Shown: in pieces, positions 1 to 9,904 of the stretch
Numbering within the stretch: the stretch's first letter is position 1
Layout of the letters: every line of letters starts with the position of its first letter
From: Petropleomorpha daqingensis
GTDB taxonomy: Bacteria > Actinomycetota > Actinomycetes > Mycobacteriales > Geodermatophilaceae
DNA: 64,000 bases
NCBI RefSeq assembly: GCF_013408985.1
Contig: NZ_JACBZT010000001.1
Span: 2,604,001 to 2,668,000, forward strand
Reading direction: 5' to 3'
Notes under the pieces: model-generated
What the model was told of the DNA's origin: nothing
The model's input: only the letters and a program-made list of their open reading frames with translations
Database searches by the model: none
Program-made: the position numbers and the translations under genes

Positions 1-2
1 GC

Positions 3-3000
3 CTGACCACGTCGGGCGACCTGGTGATCGGCACGGCCTACGACTACTACGGCCCCGGCAACCTCGAGGGCTCCTTCGTGGCCAAGGCCGACGGCGGCAC
101 GATCGTCGAGGTCAACGACTGCCGCGGTGACACGTACTCCAGCTACGCGACCGACGGCGTGATCTACGTGGCCAGCCACACGCACGACTGCGGCGCGATC
201 AACGGCTTCCCCGAGCAGCCGGTGCGGGTGCACAAGTTCGGCACCGCCTACACGCTGGCGCCGACCCAGACCCTCAAGACGCACCTGCTGAAGAACAACA
301 ACTTCCTGGGCCAGCCGGCCGGCTCGCAGCTGGACTGGTTCCCGACGCTGACCCCCGGCACCTTCACCGGTCAGGGCCAGGCGGGCTGGAGCGTCACCGG
401 CAACGGCCAGTACGTCGTCTACGGCGGCGAGTTCCCGCGGGTCAACGGCACTGGCCAGCAGGGCCTCGTGCGCTTCGCCGTCGCCGACATCGCGCCGGAC
501 ACGATGGGTCCGGACGTCTCCGACGCCCTCACCCCGGTCGTCACGGCCGGCACGACCGCCGGCACGGCCAAGCTGACCTGGACCGCGACCAGCGACCCGG
601 ACAACGAGAACCTGACCTACCAGGTCTTCCGCGACGGCGAGGCCGCCCCGGTCTACGCGGCCGTGCAGGCCTCCCGGTGGTGGCAGCTGCCGGCCATGTC
701 GTTCACCGACAGCGGCCTGACCAGCGGCACGCACCGCTACCTGGTCACCGCCACCGACCCGTTCGGCAACAGCGTCTCCTCGGCCGAGGTCTCGGTCGCC
801 GTCACCGGCGCGGCCGCGCCGGGCAGCGCGCAGAGCTACGGCGACGCCGTCCGGGCCGACGGCGCCACCAACCAGTGGCGGCTCGGGGAGTCGACCGGCA
901 CGACGGCGGCCGACAGCATCGGCGGCTCGCCGATGACCGTCGGCACCGGCGTCAGCAGGAGCGTCAGCGGCGCCCTGACCGGCGACTCGAACACCGCCTT
1001 CTCCTTCAACGGCACCTCGTCGGCGACCCTGTCGACGCAGACCGCGGCCGCGGCTCCGACCACCTTCACCGAGGAGGCGTGGTTCCAGACCACGTCGACC
1101 AAGGGTGGCCGGATCCTCGGGTTCGGCAACGCGAAGACGGGCACGAGCTCGAGCTACGACCGGCAGGTCTACCTGGACAACCGGGGCCGCGTGACCTTCG
1201 GCGTGAGCAGCCGGCTCCTGTTCTGGAACGTCCAGAGCACGGTGTCCAGCTCGGCCTCGTTCAACGACGGCAAGTGGCACCACGTCGCCGCGACCCTCGG
1301 GTCCAACGGCATGGCGCTCTACGTCGACGGGGTTCTCGTGGACTCCCGCACCGACGTCACGTCGGCGCAGGCGTTCACCGGCTACCTGCGCGTCGGCAGC
1401 GACAAGGCCATGGGGGGCGTGGACACCTTCACCGGGCGCATCGACGAGGTCGCGCTGTACGGCAAGGCGCTGACGGCCGAGCAGATCGCCGCGCACCGCG
1501 CGCTGGGCATCAACGGCAAGCCGGCGAACCTGGCCCCCACCGCCCGCTTCGCGAACACCAAGGCCGACACGACGGTCGCCTTCGACGCCACTGCGTCGGT
1601 CGACCTCGACGGCACGATCGCGAGCTACGCGTGGGCGTTCGGCGACGGCAGCACCGGCACCGGCAGGACCGCGTCGCACACCTACCCGGGGACCGGCACG
1701 TACAACGCCACGCTGACGGTCACCGACGACAAGGGCGCGACCGGCACCATGACCGTCCCGGTCTCCGTCGTGGCCAACCGGCTGCCGGTCGCCACGTTCA
1801 CCAGCGCGGTCACCGACCGCACGGTGCGCGTCGACGGCTCGTCGTCCTCCGACGCCGACGGCTCCGTGGCCCGCTGGGCCTGGGACTTCGGTGACGGCGG
1901 CACGGCCACCGGCGCGACGGCGTCGCACACCTACGCCGCCGACGGCACCTACACCGTCACCCTCGTCGTCACCGACGACAAGGGCGCGACCGGCACCCTG
2001 CGCCAGGACGTCGCCGCCCTCGGCACCCAGGTGCTCGCGGCCGACACCTTCGGCCGGACGACGACCGGGGGCCTCGGCTCCGCCGACACCGGCGGCGCCT
2101 GGACCTCCTCGGCCGGCGCTCCCCGCCAGTCGGTGACCCCGGGTGCGGCGCAGCTGCGCCTGGACGCGGCGAGCCAGAACGACACCGCCTACCTCGGCGG
2201 CGTCGCGGCCACCACGACCGACGTCCGCACGTCGTTCTCGCTCTCGGCGACCCCGACCGGCAACGGCACCTACGTGTTCGTGACCGGCCGCCGCGTCGAC
2301 GGGGTGGGGGAGTACCGGGTCCGCGTCCGCGTGGCGCCCGACGGCTCGGTCGGCCTGTCGCTGTCGCGGCTGGTCGGCACGACCGACGGCTACCCCGGCG
2401 GCGAGACCGTCGTCCCCGGGCTGACCTGGACGCCGGGCACCGTGCTCAACGTGCGGGTCCAGACGTCGGGCACCGCCACCACCGAGGTCAGGTCGTCGGT
2501 GTGGGCGGCCGGCACGGCCGAGCCCACGACGCCGACGATCACGCGGACCGACGCGAACGCCGCGCTGCAGGTGGCCGGGGCCGTGGGCCTCACCGCCAGC
2601 CGGCCCGGCGGCACGACCGCAGCCACGGTCGTGACGGTGCACGGGTTCCGGGCGATCGTCCCGGGCGCCGGGGCCACCGCGAACCAGGCGCCGACCGCCG
2701 CCTTCCGGCACGGGGAGTCCGCCCTGACGACGACCCTGGACGCCTCGCCCTCGGCCGACGCCGACGGCACGGTGGTCTCCTACGCCTGGGACTTCGGTGA
2801 CGGCACCACCGGTGCGGGTGCGGCGGCGACGCACACCTACACCGCGGCCGGCACCTACCCGGTGCGGCTGGTCGTGACCGACGACTCCGGGACCTCCGCG
2901 GTCCTCGACGCGCAGGTCACCGTCAGCCCGACCGCCGACCAGCCGGTCGTGCTCGCGGCCGACGCGTTCAACCGGACGGTCGGCAACGGGCTGGGCACCG

Positions 3001-3587
3001 CCGACGTGGGCGGGGCGTGGACCGTCGCCTACGGCAGCAACCGCCAGTCGGTGACCCCGGGTGCGGCCGAGCTGCGCCTGGACGCCGCGGGCAACCAGAC
3101 CGGCTCGTTCCTCGCCGACGTGGCGCAGACCAGCGCGGACGTGCGCACCACGTTCTCGCTGACCGCCGCACCGACCGGCGGCGGCACCTCGGTCTACGTC
3201 ACCGGCCGGCGGGTGGACACCTGGCTGCAGTACCGGGCCCGGGTGCGCTTCCTCGCCAACGGCACCGTGGGCGTGGGGATCACCAAGCTCACCGGCGGCA
3301 CCACCGAGCAGCTCGTCGGCTCGGAGGTGATCGTGCCCGGCCTCAGCTACACGCCGGGGACGCCGATCTCGCTGCACCTGGTCGTCTCCGGCACGGGGAC
3401 GACGCAGCTGACGGCCACGGTGTGGACGGGCGCGACCGAGCCGGCGACGCCGACGGTCACCCGCACCGACACCGAGGCCGTGCTCCAGGTGCCCGGTGGC
3501 GTGGGCCTGCTGGCCTACCTGTCCGGGAGCGCGACCTCGCCCCTGGCGGTCCGGTTCACCGACTTCTCGGTGACCGTGCCGCGCTGA
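3..3587 (+). CDS. Giant secreted surface protein with FN3, LamG and PKD domains (5' end outside window)
   Basis: The reading frame is open to the window edge, so the start and any signal peptide are missing. Visible order by position: the end of a beta-propeller-like region (to about 480), an FN3-like domain (530-800), a LamG/concanavalin-like domain (835-1500), two PKD domains (1530-2010, each with a DFGDG or AFGDG core), a roughly 210-residue unrecognised beta-rich domain (2030-2670), a third PKD (2690-2925) and a second copy of that domain (2940-3584). It is a close paralog of the next gene, which has only one PKD-plus-terminal-domain unit, so this copy has an internal duplication. A role in adhesion or glycan binding at the cell surface is inferred from the domains. 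No catalytic residues were recognised. Confidence 0.8.
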   Translation: MTTSGDLVIGTAYDYYGPGNLEGSFVAKADGGTIVEVNDCRGDTYSSYATDGVIYVASHTHDCGAINGFPEQPVRVHKFGTAYTLAPTQTLKTHLLKNNNFLGQPAGSQLDWFPTLTPGTFTGQGQAGWSVTGNGQYVVYGGEFPRVNGTGQQGLVRFAVADIAPDTMGPDVSDALTPVVTAGTTAGTAKLTWTATSDPDNENLTYQVFRDGEAAPVYAAVQASRWWQLPAMSFTDSGLTSGTHRYLVTATDPFGNSVSSAEVSVAVTGAAAPGSAQSYGDAVRADGATNQWRLGESTGTTAADSIGGSPMTVGTGVSRSVSGALTGDSNTAFSFNGTSSATLSTQTAAAAPTTFTEEAWFQTTSTKGGRILGFGNAKTGTSSSYDRQVYLDNRGRVTFGVSSRLLFWNVQSTVSSSASFNDGKWHHVAATLGSNGMALYVDGVLVDSRTDVTSAQAFTGYLRVGSDKAMGGVDTFTGRIDEVALYGKALTAEQIAAHRALGINGKPANLAPTARFANTKADTTVAFDATASVDLDGTIASYAWAFGDGSTGTGRTASHTYPGTGTYNATLTVTDDKGATGTMTVPVSVVANRLPVATFTSAVTDRTVRVDGSSSSDADGSVARWAWDFGDGGTATGATASHTYAADGTYTVTLVVTDDKGATGTLRQDVAALGTQVLAADTFGRTTTGGLGSADTGGAWTSSAGAPRQSVTPGAAQLRLDAASQNDTAYLGGVAATTTDVRTSFSLSATPTGNGTYVFVTGRRVDGVGEYRVRVRVAPDGSVGLSLSRLVGTTDGYPGGETVVPGLTWTPGTVLNVRVQTSGTATTEVRSSVWAAGTAEPTTPTITRTDANAALQVAGAVGLTASRPGGTTAATVVTVHGFRAIVPGAGATANQAPTAAFRHGESALTTTLDASPSADADGTVVSYAWDFGDGTTGAGAAATHTYTAAGTYPVRLVVTDDSGTSAVLDAQVTVSPTADQPVVLAADAFNRTVGNGLGTADVGGAWTVAYGSNRQSVTPGAAELRLDAAGNQTGSFLADVAQTSADVRTTFSLTAAPTGGGTSVYVTGRRVDTWLQYRARVRFLANGTVGVGITKLTGGTTEQLVGSEVIVPGLSYTPGTPISLHLVVSGTGTTQLTATVWTGATEPATPTVTRTDTEAVLQVPGGVGLLAYLSGSATSPLAVRFTDFSVTVPR

Positions 3588-3604
3588 TCGCGGGTCCTCC
3601 CACG

Positions 3605-3639
3605 ACGACCCCGGGCCGGGAGATCCGGCTCGGGGTCGT
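3605..3639 (+). terminator. Rho-independent-type hairpin after the first PKD gene
   Basis: A 15-bp stem with one G-T pair (arms 3605-3619 and 3625-3639) and a 5-nt loop lies 17 nt after the stop codon. There is no long T tract, as is common in high-GC actinobacteria. Confidence 0.6.
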
Positions 3640-3795
3640 TCACTCTGTGTAATTGCTGTGAATACGCAAAAGTGCAGTTCGCTGACCGTTTCGGGTGAGC
3701 AGGCGGTGTTCTTCGACCCGAACAGCCGTTACTCTCTGTATCAGCGATTCGCCGTGGTCGACCGACCGGGGCATCCAGGAACACGGGGGAACTCG

Positions 3796-6700
3796 ATGTC
3801 CGCACGTGCACGCATCCCGGGTCGGCGCGCGGTCGCCGTCACGCTCGGGCTCCTGCTCCTCTCGGCCGGCCTCGGGGTCGCCGTCCCGGCGTCGGCGCAG
3901 GCCGACTCCGCACCGGCCACCCCGTCGGCCGCCACGCCGACCACGGTCGCCGCCGACGGGCTCCCGACGGTGCAGATCGACGGCGTCGCCTGGTCGCAGG
4001 TCGTCGTCGGCAACACCGTCTACGTCGCGGGCAAGTTCACCTCCGCGCGCCCCGCCGGCTCCGCAGCCGGGACGAACGAGACGCCGCGGGCCAACCTGCT
4101 CGCCTACGACATCCGCACCGGTGAGCTGGTCCCCGGCTTCGCCCCGGTCCTCGACGGCCAGGCGCTGGTCGTGGTCGCCTCCCCGGACGGTTCGCGGATC
4201 TACGTCGGCGGCGACTTCACCACCGTGAACGGGCAGCCCCGCCGGCGCGTCGCCGCGTTCGACACCGCGACGGGCTCGCTCGTCGCGGCGTGGCACCCCA
4301 GCATCAGCAGCCAGGTCCGGGCGATCGCCGCGACCGCCGACACCGTCTACCTCGGCGGCAGCATCACCGCGGTCGGCTCGACGTCGCGGACCAAGCTCGC
4401 CGCGGTCAGCGCCGCGGACGGTTCGCTGCTGCCCTGGGCGCCCGTGCCCGGTCCGGGGTCGACGGCATCCAACAAGGAGCCGGGCAAGACCGCGGCCCAG
4501 GAGGCCACGCTCGACTACGACGTCCTCTCCCTGGTCGTCACCGGGGGTGGGGACCAGGTCGTGGCCGCCGGCCGGTTCGACACCATGAACGGCAGCAAGG
4601 CCACCGGCGTCGCCGCGCTCGACCCGGTGTCCGGCGCCAACCGTCCGTTCGCGATCAACCAGATGATCACCAACCAGGGGATCAACTCGGCGATCTACAG
4701 CCTGTCGACCGACGGCTCGACGGTCTTCGGCACCGCCTACGACTACTACGGTCCCGGCAACCTCGAGGGCGACTTCCAGGTCACCGCGGACGGCGGCCGG
4801 ATCATCGCCATGAACACCTGCCACGGGGACACGTACTCGAGCTACGTCACCGGCGGGGTCCTCTACCTGGCCAGCCACGAGCACGACTGCAGCAGCATCA
4901 ACGGCTTCCCGGAGCAGAACCCGCGGGTCAACAGGTTCGCCACCGCGATGAGCGTCGCGCCCACGCAGACCCTGGGCAGCGCGAGCGGCACGTGGAGCGG
5001 CCAGCCCGGCGTCAGCCAGCTGCCCTGGTTCCCGTCGGTCACCGCCGGCACCTTCACCGGCCAGGGGCAGGCCATGTGGAGCGTCTCGGGCGCCGGCTCC
5101 TACGTCGCCTACGCGGGGGAGTTCACCGCGGTCAACGGCGTGGCCCAGCAGGGCCTGGTGCGCTTCGCGCTCCCGTCGATCGCGCCGAACAAGGTCGGCC
5201 CGACCCCCGCGAAGGGGCTCACCCCGACCGTGACCGCGCCGGTCGCGGGCCTGGCCCGCGTCTCCTGGACGGCGACCAGCGACCCGGACAACGAGTTCCT
5301 GACCTACCGGGTGTTCCGGGACGGCGCGAGCACGCCGGTCTACACCACCACGCAGTCCTCGCTGTGGTGGCGCACGCCGACGCTGTCGTACGCCGACGTG
5401 GGCGTCGCGGCGGGCACGCACAGCTACAAGATCACGGTGACCGACCCGTGGGGCAACAAGATCGGCGGTGGCGCGGCCACCTCCGTGACCGTGCCGGCCG
5501 GGACGTACACGCCGCGGGCCTACGCCGACACCATCCGCGCCGACGGCGCGCAGAGCTACTGGCCGCTCGGGGAGTCCTCGGGCACCACGGCGCTGGACTA
5601 CGCCGGCAACAGCGACCTGACGGTCAGCGGCGGGGTCACCCCGGGCCGCGCGGGCGCGCTCACCGGTGACGCCGACACCGCCTTCGGGTTCAACGGCAGC
5701 AACGGCCTGGCCGCCACCCGGACGGCCGCGGCGGCACCGGCGCTCTTCACCGAGGAGGCGTGGTTCCAGACGAGCTCGCGCCAGGGCGGGAAGATCATGG
5801 GCTTCGGCACCGCCGCCAGCGGCCTGTCGGGCAGCTACGACCGGCACGTCTACATGGACGGCAGCGGCCGGGTGCTCTTCGGCGTCTACCCGGGCTCGAT
5901 GCAGACCGTGCAGAGCGCGACCGGCTTCAACGACGGCAAGTGGCACCACGTCGTCGCGTCGCTGAGCTCCTCGGGCATGGCCCTGTACCTGGACGGCGTC
6001 CTGGTCGCCTCGCGCACCGACGTGACCACCGCGCAGAGCTACAACGGCTACTTCCGCATCGGCGGGGACAACACGTGGACCGGTGCGAAGTACTTCAGCG
6101 GGAGCGTCGACGAGGTCGCGCTCTACTCGACCGCGCTGCCGGCCGACCGGGTGGCCGCGCACTACACGCTCGGCCGCACCGGCAAGGCGACCAACGCCAA
6201 GCCCACGGCGTCGTTCACCAAGACCGTCCGCAAGGCGACGGTGAGCGTCGACGCGTCGGCCTCGGCCGACCCCGACGGCAGCATCGCGTCCTACGCCTGG
6301 GACTTCGGTGACGGGACCACCGCCTCCGGCGTCACGGCCGCGCACACCTACGCGAGCGCCCGCACCTTCCCGATCACCCTCAGGGTGACCGACGACGAGG
6401 GCGCCACGGCGACCTCGACCTCGTCGGTGACGGCCACGCCGAACCAGGCCCCGACGGCGTCGTTCACCTCGACGGTGACCGACCGGAGCGTCGCGCTCTC
6501 GGCCACGGCCGCGGACGCCGACGGCACGGTGGCGTCCTACGCGTGGACCTTCGGGGACGGCGCGACCGCCACCGGGGCCACCGCGGCGCACACCTACGCC
6601 GCCGACGGCACCTACGCCGTCGGCCTCACCGTCACCGACGACGAGGGGGCGACGACGACGGTGACGCACGACGTCTCCGTGGCCGCGCCGGTCTTCCTGG

Positions 6701-7332
6701 CCTCCGACACCTTCAACCGGACCGTCGCCAGCGGGCTGGGCACCGCCGACGTCGGTGGCGCCTGGACGATGTCCAACGGCACCACCCGCCAGTCGGTGGC
6801 TCCGGGGGCGGCCACGCTGCGGCTCGACGCGGCCGGCAACCTCACCGGGTCCTACCTCGGTGCGGTGTCCCAGACGGCCGCCGACGTCCGCACGTCGTTC
6901 TCGCTCTCGGCGGCGCCGACGGGTTCCGGGGCCTCGGTGTACGTCACCGGCCGCCGGGTCGGCACGAACCTGGAGTACCGGGCCCGGGTGCGGTTCCTGG
7001 CCACCGGGAGCGTCGCGGTGGCGATCACCAAGCTCGCCGGCTCCTCCAGCGAGGTGCTGGTCGGCAGCGAGGTGACGGTGGCGGGGCTGACCTACACCCC
7101 GGGCACGCCGGTCAACGTGCACCTGGTCGTCACCGGCACCGGGACGACGCAGCTGGCGGCGACGGTGTGGACGGGCACGACCGAGCCGGCGACGCCGACG
7201 GTCACCCGCACCGACACCGAGGCCGCCCTGCAGGCACCGGGCGCGGTGGGCCTGTCGGACTACCTGTCCGGCAGCGCCACGGCGCCGCTCGCGGTCCGGT
7301 TCACCGGCTTCACGGTGGCCGTGCCTCGTTGA
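3796..7332 (+). CDS. Secreted FN3-LamG-PKD surface protein, tandem paralog
   Basis: About 1178 residues. The ATG at 3796 is chosen because GGGGGA lies 5 nt upstream and a clean signal peptide follows (RR at 10-11, Leu-rich core at 17-22, cleavage likely after ASA-34). The frame also opens earlier at a GTG (3658) without a ribosome site. Domains: beta-propeller-like region about 55-480, FN3-like 470-570, LamG about 575-790, two PKD domains 798-965 with DFGDG and TFGDG cores, and a C-terminal unrecognised beta-rich domain 965-1178. There is no LPXTG or transmembrane anchor, so it is probably released or held non-covalently. Its neighbours downstream make surface polysaccharide, which fits a cell-envelope role, but the function itself is unknown. 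Confidence 0.85.
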   Translation: MSARARIPGRRAVAVTLGLLLLSAGLGVAVPASAQADSAPATPSAATPTTVAADGLPTVQIDGVAWSQVVVGNTVYVAGKFTSARPAGSAAGTNETPRANLLAYDIRTGELVPGFAPVLDGQALVVVASPDGSRIYVGGDFTTVNGQPRRRVAAFDTATGSLVAAWHPSISSQVRAIAATADTVYLGGSITAVGSTSRTKLAAVSAADGSLLPWAPVPGPGSTASNKEPGKTAAQEATLDYDVLSLVVTGGGDQVVAAGRFDTMNGSKATGVAALDPVSGANRPFAINQMITNQGINSAIYSLSTDGSTVFGTAYDYYGPGNLEGDFQVTADGGRIIAMNTCHGDTYSSYVTGGVLYLASHEHDCSSINGFPEQNPRVNRFATAMSVAPTQTLGSASGTWSGQPGVSQLPWFPSVTAGTFTGQGQAMWSVSGAGSYVAYAGEFTAVNGVAQQGLVRFALPSIAPNKVGPTPAKGLTPTVTAPVAGLARVSWTATSDPDNEFLTYRVFRDGASTPVYTTTQSSLWWRTPTLSYADVGVAAGTHSYKITVTDPWGNKIGGGAATSVTVPAGTYTPRAYADTIRADGAQSYWPLGESSGTTALDYAGNSDLTVSGGVTPGRAGALTGDADTAFGFNGSNGLAATRTAAAAPALFTEEAWFQTSSRQGGKIMGFGTAASGLSGSYDRHVYMDGSGRVLFGVYPGSMQTVQSATGFNDGKWHHVVASLSSSGMALYLDGVLVASRTDVTTAQSYNGYFRIGGDNTWTGAKYFSGSVDEVALYSTALPADRVAAHYTLGRTGKATNAKPTASFTKTVRKATVSVDASASADPDGSIASYAWDFGDGTTASGVTAAHTYASARTFPITLRVTDDEGATATSTSSVTATPNQAPTASFTSTVTDRSVALSATAADADGTVASYAWTFGDGATATGATAAHTYAADGTYAVGLTVTDDEGATTTVTHDVSVAAPVFLASDTFNRTVASGLGTADVGGAWTMSNGTTRQSVAPGAATLRLDAAGNLTGSYLGAVSQTAADVRTSFSLSAAPTGSGASVYVTGRRVGTNLEYRARVRFLATGSVAVAITKLAGSSSEVLVGSEVTVAGLTYTPGTPVNVHLVVTGTGTTQLAATVWTGTTEPATPTVTRTDTEAALQAPGAVGLSDYLSGSATAPLAVRFTGFTVAVPR

Positions 7333-7339
7333 TCCACCG

Positions 7340-7373
7340 GTCCCGGGCCGGCCGTGCGCGGCCGGCCCGGGAC
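7340..7373 (+). terminator. Strong hairpin after the second PKD gene
   Basis: A perfect 15-bp GC stem (7340-7354 with 7359-7373) and a TGCG loop begin 8 nt after the stop codon. Confidence 0.7.
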
Positions 7374-7452
7374 TCCGGTGCGCCGGGCGAGGGGGAGATC
7401 CGGGTGAGGCCGCGCGTCTTCCCACCCCGACCGGCGCGTTTCCGCTGAGAGG

Positions 7453-8733
7453 ATGGTCGTCGTGTTCGGACGGCTCGGGGGGCTCCTGCGCAGACGCGCG
7501 ACGGGCGCCGTCTTCGGGCAGGTGACGCAGGCCGCCGCGGGGCTCGTCCTCTCGGTCGCCGCGGCCCGCTTCCTGGGCGCGGCCGGCCTGGCCACCTTCT
7601 CGCTGATCTACGGCGCGATCGTGCTGGTCACCGCGGTGTCCAGCGGCATGGTCGGCGACTCGCTGACCGTCCTCGACCGGCACGAGCCGCGGGTGCGGGC
7701 CGGCCTGCACGTCTGGGCGGTGGTCGTCTCGGTCGGAGCGGGCGTCCTCGGGGCCGTCGTCGCCGTCCTCACGAACACCGTCGAGCCCGTCGTCGGTGTC
7801 GTGCTCGCCGTCGCGGTCACCGCCTACGTGGTCGAGGACGCCCTGCGCCGGCTGCTCATGGCGGCCGGGCGCTACTGGACGCTGCCCGCCGTCGACGCGA
7901 CCAGCCTCGTCTTCTCCCTCGCCACCCTGGTGGCGTTCGCGCTGAGCGGCCCGCTCACCCTCACCTCGTTCCTGTGGGCGCTGGTGGCCGGGCAGCTCGC
8001 GGCGGCGCTGGTGGCGTGGCTCTGCGCACCCGCCCGCGAGCGGCCGCGCGGGCCATGGCGGCGCCCGGCCATGGGCGAGGTGTGGTCGTTCGGCGTCTGG
8101 CGGGCGGCCGGGCAGATGGTCCGGCCCGGCCTGCTCACCGCGCTGCGACTCGTCGTCGTCGCTGCTCTCGGGGCGGCTGCCTACGGTCCGCTCGAGGCGG
8201 CCCGCGTCTACACGGCCCCGACGCTCATCCTGGTCCAGGGCCTCGGTTCCTACCTGCTGCCGCACTACGTGGCCACCCGCGACCGGGCCCCGCGGCGGGC
8301 GATCCGGGCGGCCGACGGCGCCGCGCTCGGGCTGGCCGCGGCGGTCGCCGCCATCACCGCGGTCGCCGTGCTGCTGCAGCCGGTCGTCGAGCCGCTGCTG
8401 ACCGGCGGCAACTACGCGGTGCCGGTGCTGTGCATCGTCGGCTGGGGCACCTACGCCGTCTCGGCCGCCTTCCTGCTGCCGTACTCCGGCCTGGCCACCG
8501 TGCACCGCCGGCAGCGCCGGGTGCTGTTCCTCCGGCTGCTGGAGTTCGCGGCGCTCGGCGTCGTCGTGTGGCTGGTGTACCGCGTGCCGGACGGCGAGCT
8601 CTGGGCCCCGCTGGCGCTGGCGATCGGCCCGGTGCTGGTCGCGATCGCCGTGCGGCAGTTCGTCCTGCGTCCTCTGGTGCGCACCGAGTCGGTGCCGGAC
8701 GCCGACGAGGTCGCCGCGCCGCTGCCGGTGTGA
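7453..8733 (+). CDS. Polysaccharide flippase (Wzx/MATE-like membrane protein)
   Basis: A 426-residue, strongly hydrophobic protein with about 12 predicted membrane segments and the N-terminal pattern of oligosaccharide flippases (GQVTQAAAGLVLSVAAARFL). Such proteins move lipid-linked sugar units across the plasma membrane. The ATG at 7453 directly abuts GAGAGG, so translation may start instead at the in-frame GTG at 7462, which has a normal 9-nt spacing. It converges with a glycosyltransferase gene only 5 bp away and lies next to polymerase- and chain-length-like genes, supporting an exopolysaccharide or capsule pathway. The sugar substrate cannot be read from sequence. Confidence 0.8.
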   Translation: MVVVFGRLGGLLRRRATGAVFGQVTQAAAGLVLSVAAARFLGAAGLATFSLIYGAIVLVTAVSSGMVGDSLTVLDRHEPRVRAGLHVWAVVVSVGAGVLGAVVAVLTNTVEPVVGVVLAVAVTAYVVEDALRRLLMAAGRYWTLPAVDATSLVFSLATLVAFALSGPLTLTSFLWALVAGQLAAALVAWLCAPARERPRGPWRRPAMGEVWSFGVWRAAGQMVRPGLLTALRLVVVAALGAAAYGPLEAARVYTAPTLILVQGLGSYLLPHYVATRDRAPRRAIRAADGAALGLAAAVAAITAVAVLLQPVVEPLLTGGNYAVPVLCIVGWGTYAVSAAFLLPYSGLATVHRRQRRVLFLRLLEFAALGVVVWLVYRVPDGELWAPLALAIGPVLVAIAVRQFVLRPLVRTESVPDADEVAAPLPV

Positions 8734-8738
8734 CCGGC

Positions 8739-9800
8739 TCAGCGGCGAGCGGCGACCTGCTCGGCCAGCGTCGCGCGGATCCGGCCGACCACCTCCGACC
8801 AGCTCGGCACCGCCACCTCGGGGCTCGGGCTGGGGGAGGGGCGGCCGAGCTCGTCACCGATCGCCGCCCCGATGGCCGCTGTGCTCATCGGGTCGAAGAA
8901 GGCCGCGCCGGGTGCGAGCTCGCGGAAGGCCGGGATGTCGCTGAGCACCATCGGGGCGCCGGACAGCGCCGCCTCGACCACCGGCAGGCCGAAGCCCTCG
9001 TCCAGCGAGGGGAAGACGAACAGCCGGCACTGCTCGTAGAGCCACTTGAGGCCCTCGTCGTCCACCCCGCCGAGGAAGCGGACGCGACGGTCGTCGGCGT
9101 CGGCACCCCGGATGGCCAGCCCGTTCGGCTCGCCGACGACCACCAGCGGGAAGTCGGGGCGGACCAGGTCGGCGGCCAGGACGGCGTCGATCAGCCGGTC
9201 GACGTTCTTGCGGACGTTGAGCCGGCCGACGCAGAGCAGGAACCGGCCCGGCTCCACGCCGGCGCCCGGGTCCTTCGCCACCCGGGTGCGGAACGCCTCC
9301 GGGACGCTCAGCCCGACCGGGCGGACCTTGCCCGCCAGCCGGGGACGCACCCGCGCGATGCGGGCCGCCTCGGCGGCGGTGGAGGTCAGCACGACGTCGG
9401 CGCCGCGGGCCGACCACGGCATGCCGGCGAAGTACGCGCGCTCGACGCGACTGAAGAACTCCGGGTGCTCGTCGAACATGAGGTCGTGGATGAACACTGC
9501 CCGGACCGCGCGGGCGCGCAGCGGCGTGTAGTTCTGCGACAGGACCGCGTCGGCGTCGCGGGCCAGCCGGCCGAGCTCGGTGAGCACGCTGACGCCGTGC
9601 GGGCGCGCCCGCACCGGGTGCAGCGTGAGCGGCGCGCCGCCGGCGAAGGCACGGGCCTGGTCGAGGTGGCGGGCCGGCACCGCGGCGCTCAGCTCGTCCT
9701 CCGGCCAGTCGGCCAGCCAGGTGCGCAGGAACGAGTCGACGACCCGGCGCCCCGACGGCTGGCCCTCCACCCACCAGTACGCGTCGAAGAGCACCTTCAC
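8739..9800 (-). CDS. Glycosyltransferase family 4 (GT-B fold)
   Basis: A 353-residue retaining GT4-type enzyme. The C-terminal half carries the diagnostic EGFGLPVVE (E-x7-E) donor-binding signature, followed by GAPMVLSDIPAFREL, and the middle has the LCVGRLNVRKN segment typical of this family. It should add a sugar from a nucleotide donor to a lipid-linked acceptor on the cytoplasmic face. The GTG start has GGAGGA just upstream. The gene is convergent with the flippase and divergent from the ligase/polymerase gene; the roughly 100-bp gap to the latter must hold both promoters. Confidence 0.88.
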   Translation of the reverse strand: MKVLFDAYWWVEGQPSGRRVVDSFLRTWLADWPEDELSAAVPARHLDQARAFAGGAPLTLHPVRARPHGVSVLTELGRLARDADAVLSQNYTPLRARAVRAVFIHDLMFDEHPEFFSRVERAYFAGMPWSARGADVVLTSTAAEAARIARVRPRLAGKVRPVGLSVPEAFRTRVAKDPGAGVEPGRFLLCVGRLNVRKNVDRLIDAVLAADLVRPDFPLVVVGEPNGLAIRGADADDRRVRFLGGVDDEGLKWLYEQCRLFVFPSLDEGFGLPVVEAALSGAPMVLSDIPAFRELAPGAAFFDPMSTAAIGAAIGDELGRPSPSPSPEVAVPSWSEVVGRIRATLAEQVAARR

Positions 9801-9904
9801 CGGCTGTCCTCCGTAAGTCTGACCTGCGGCGGGAAACGCCCCGATCCGTTCCCTGCGCCCGTAGCATGCCGCCTCGTGACCATGCAGGCGTCCGCGGGGG
9901 CGGC

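Noticed and set aside
3658-3795. An N-terminal extension of the second PKD protein starting at GTG 3658
   Set aside because: The extension lacks a ribosome site and would place 46 polar residues ahead of a good signal peptide that starts at the ATG at 3796 with a strong ribosome site.
3640-8505. A 1621-codon open frame on the - strand antisense to the second PKD gene and the flippase
   Set aside because: It is an artefact of high GC third positions: the translation is low-complexity Arg/Gly/Asp-rich text with no motifs, while the opposite strand encodes clear signal-peptide and domain sequences.
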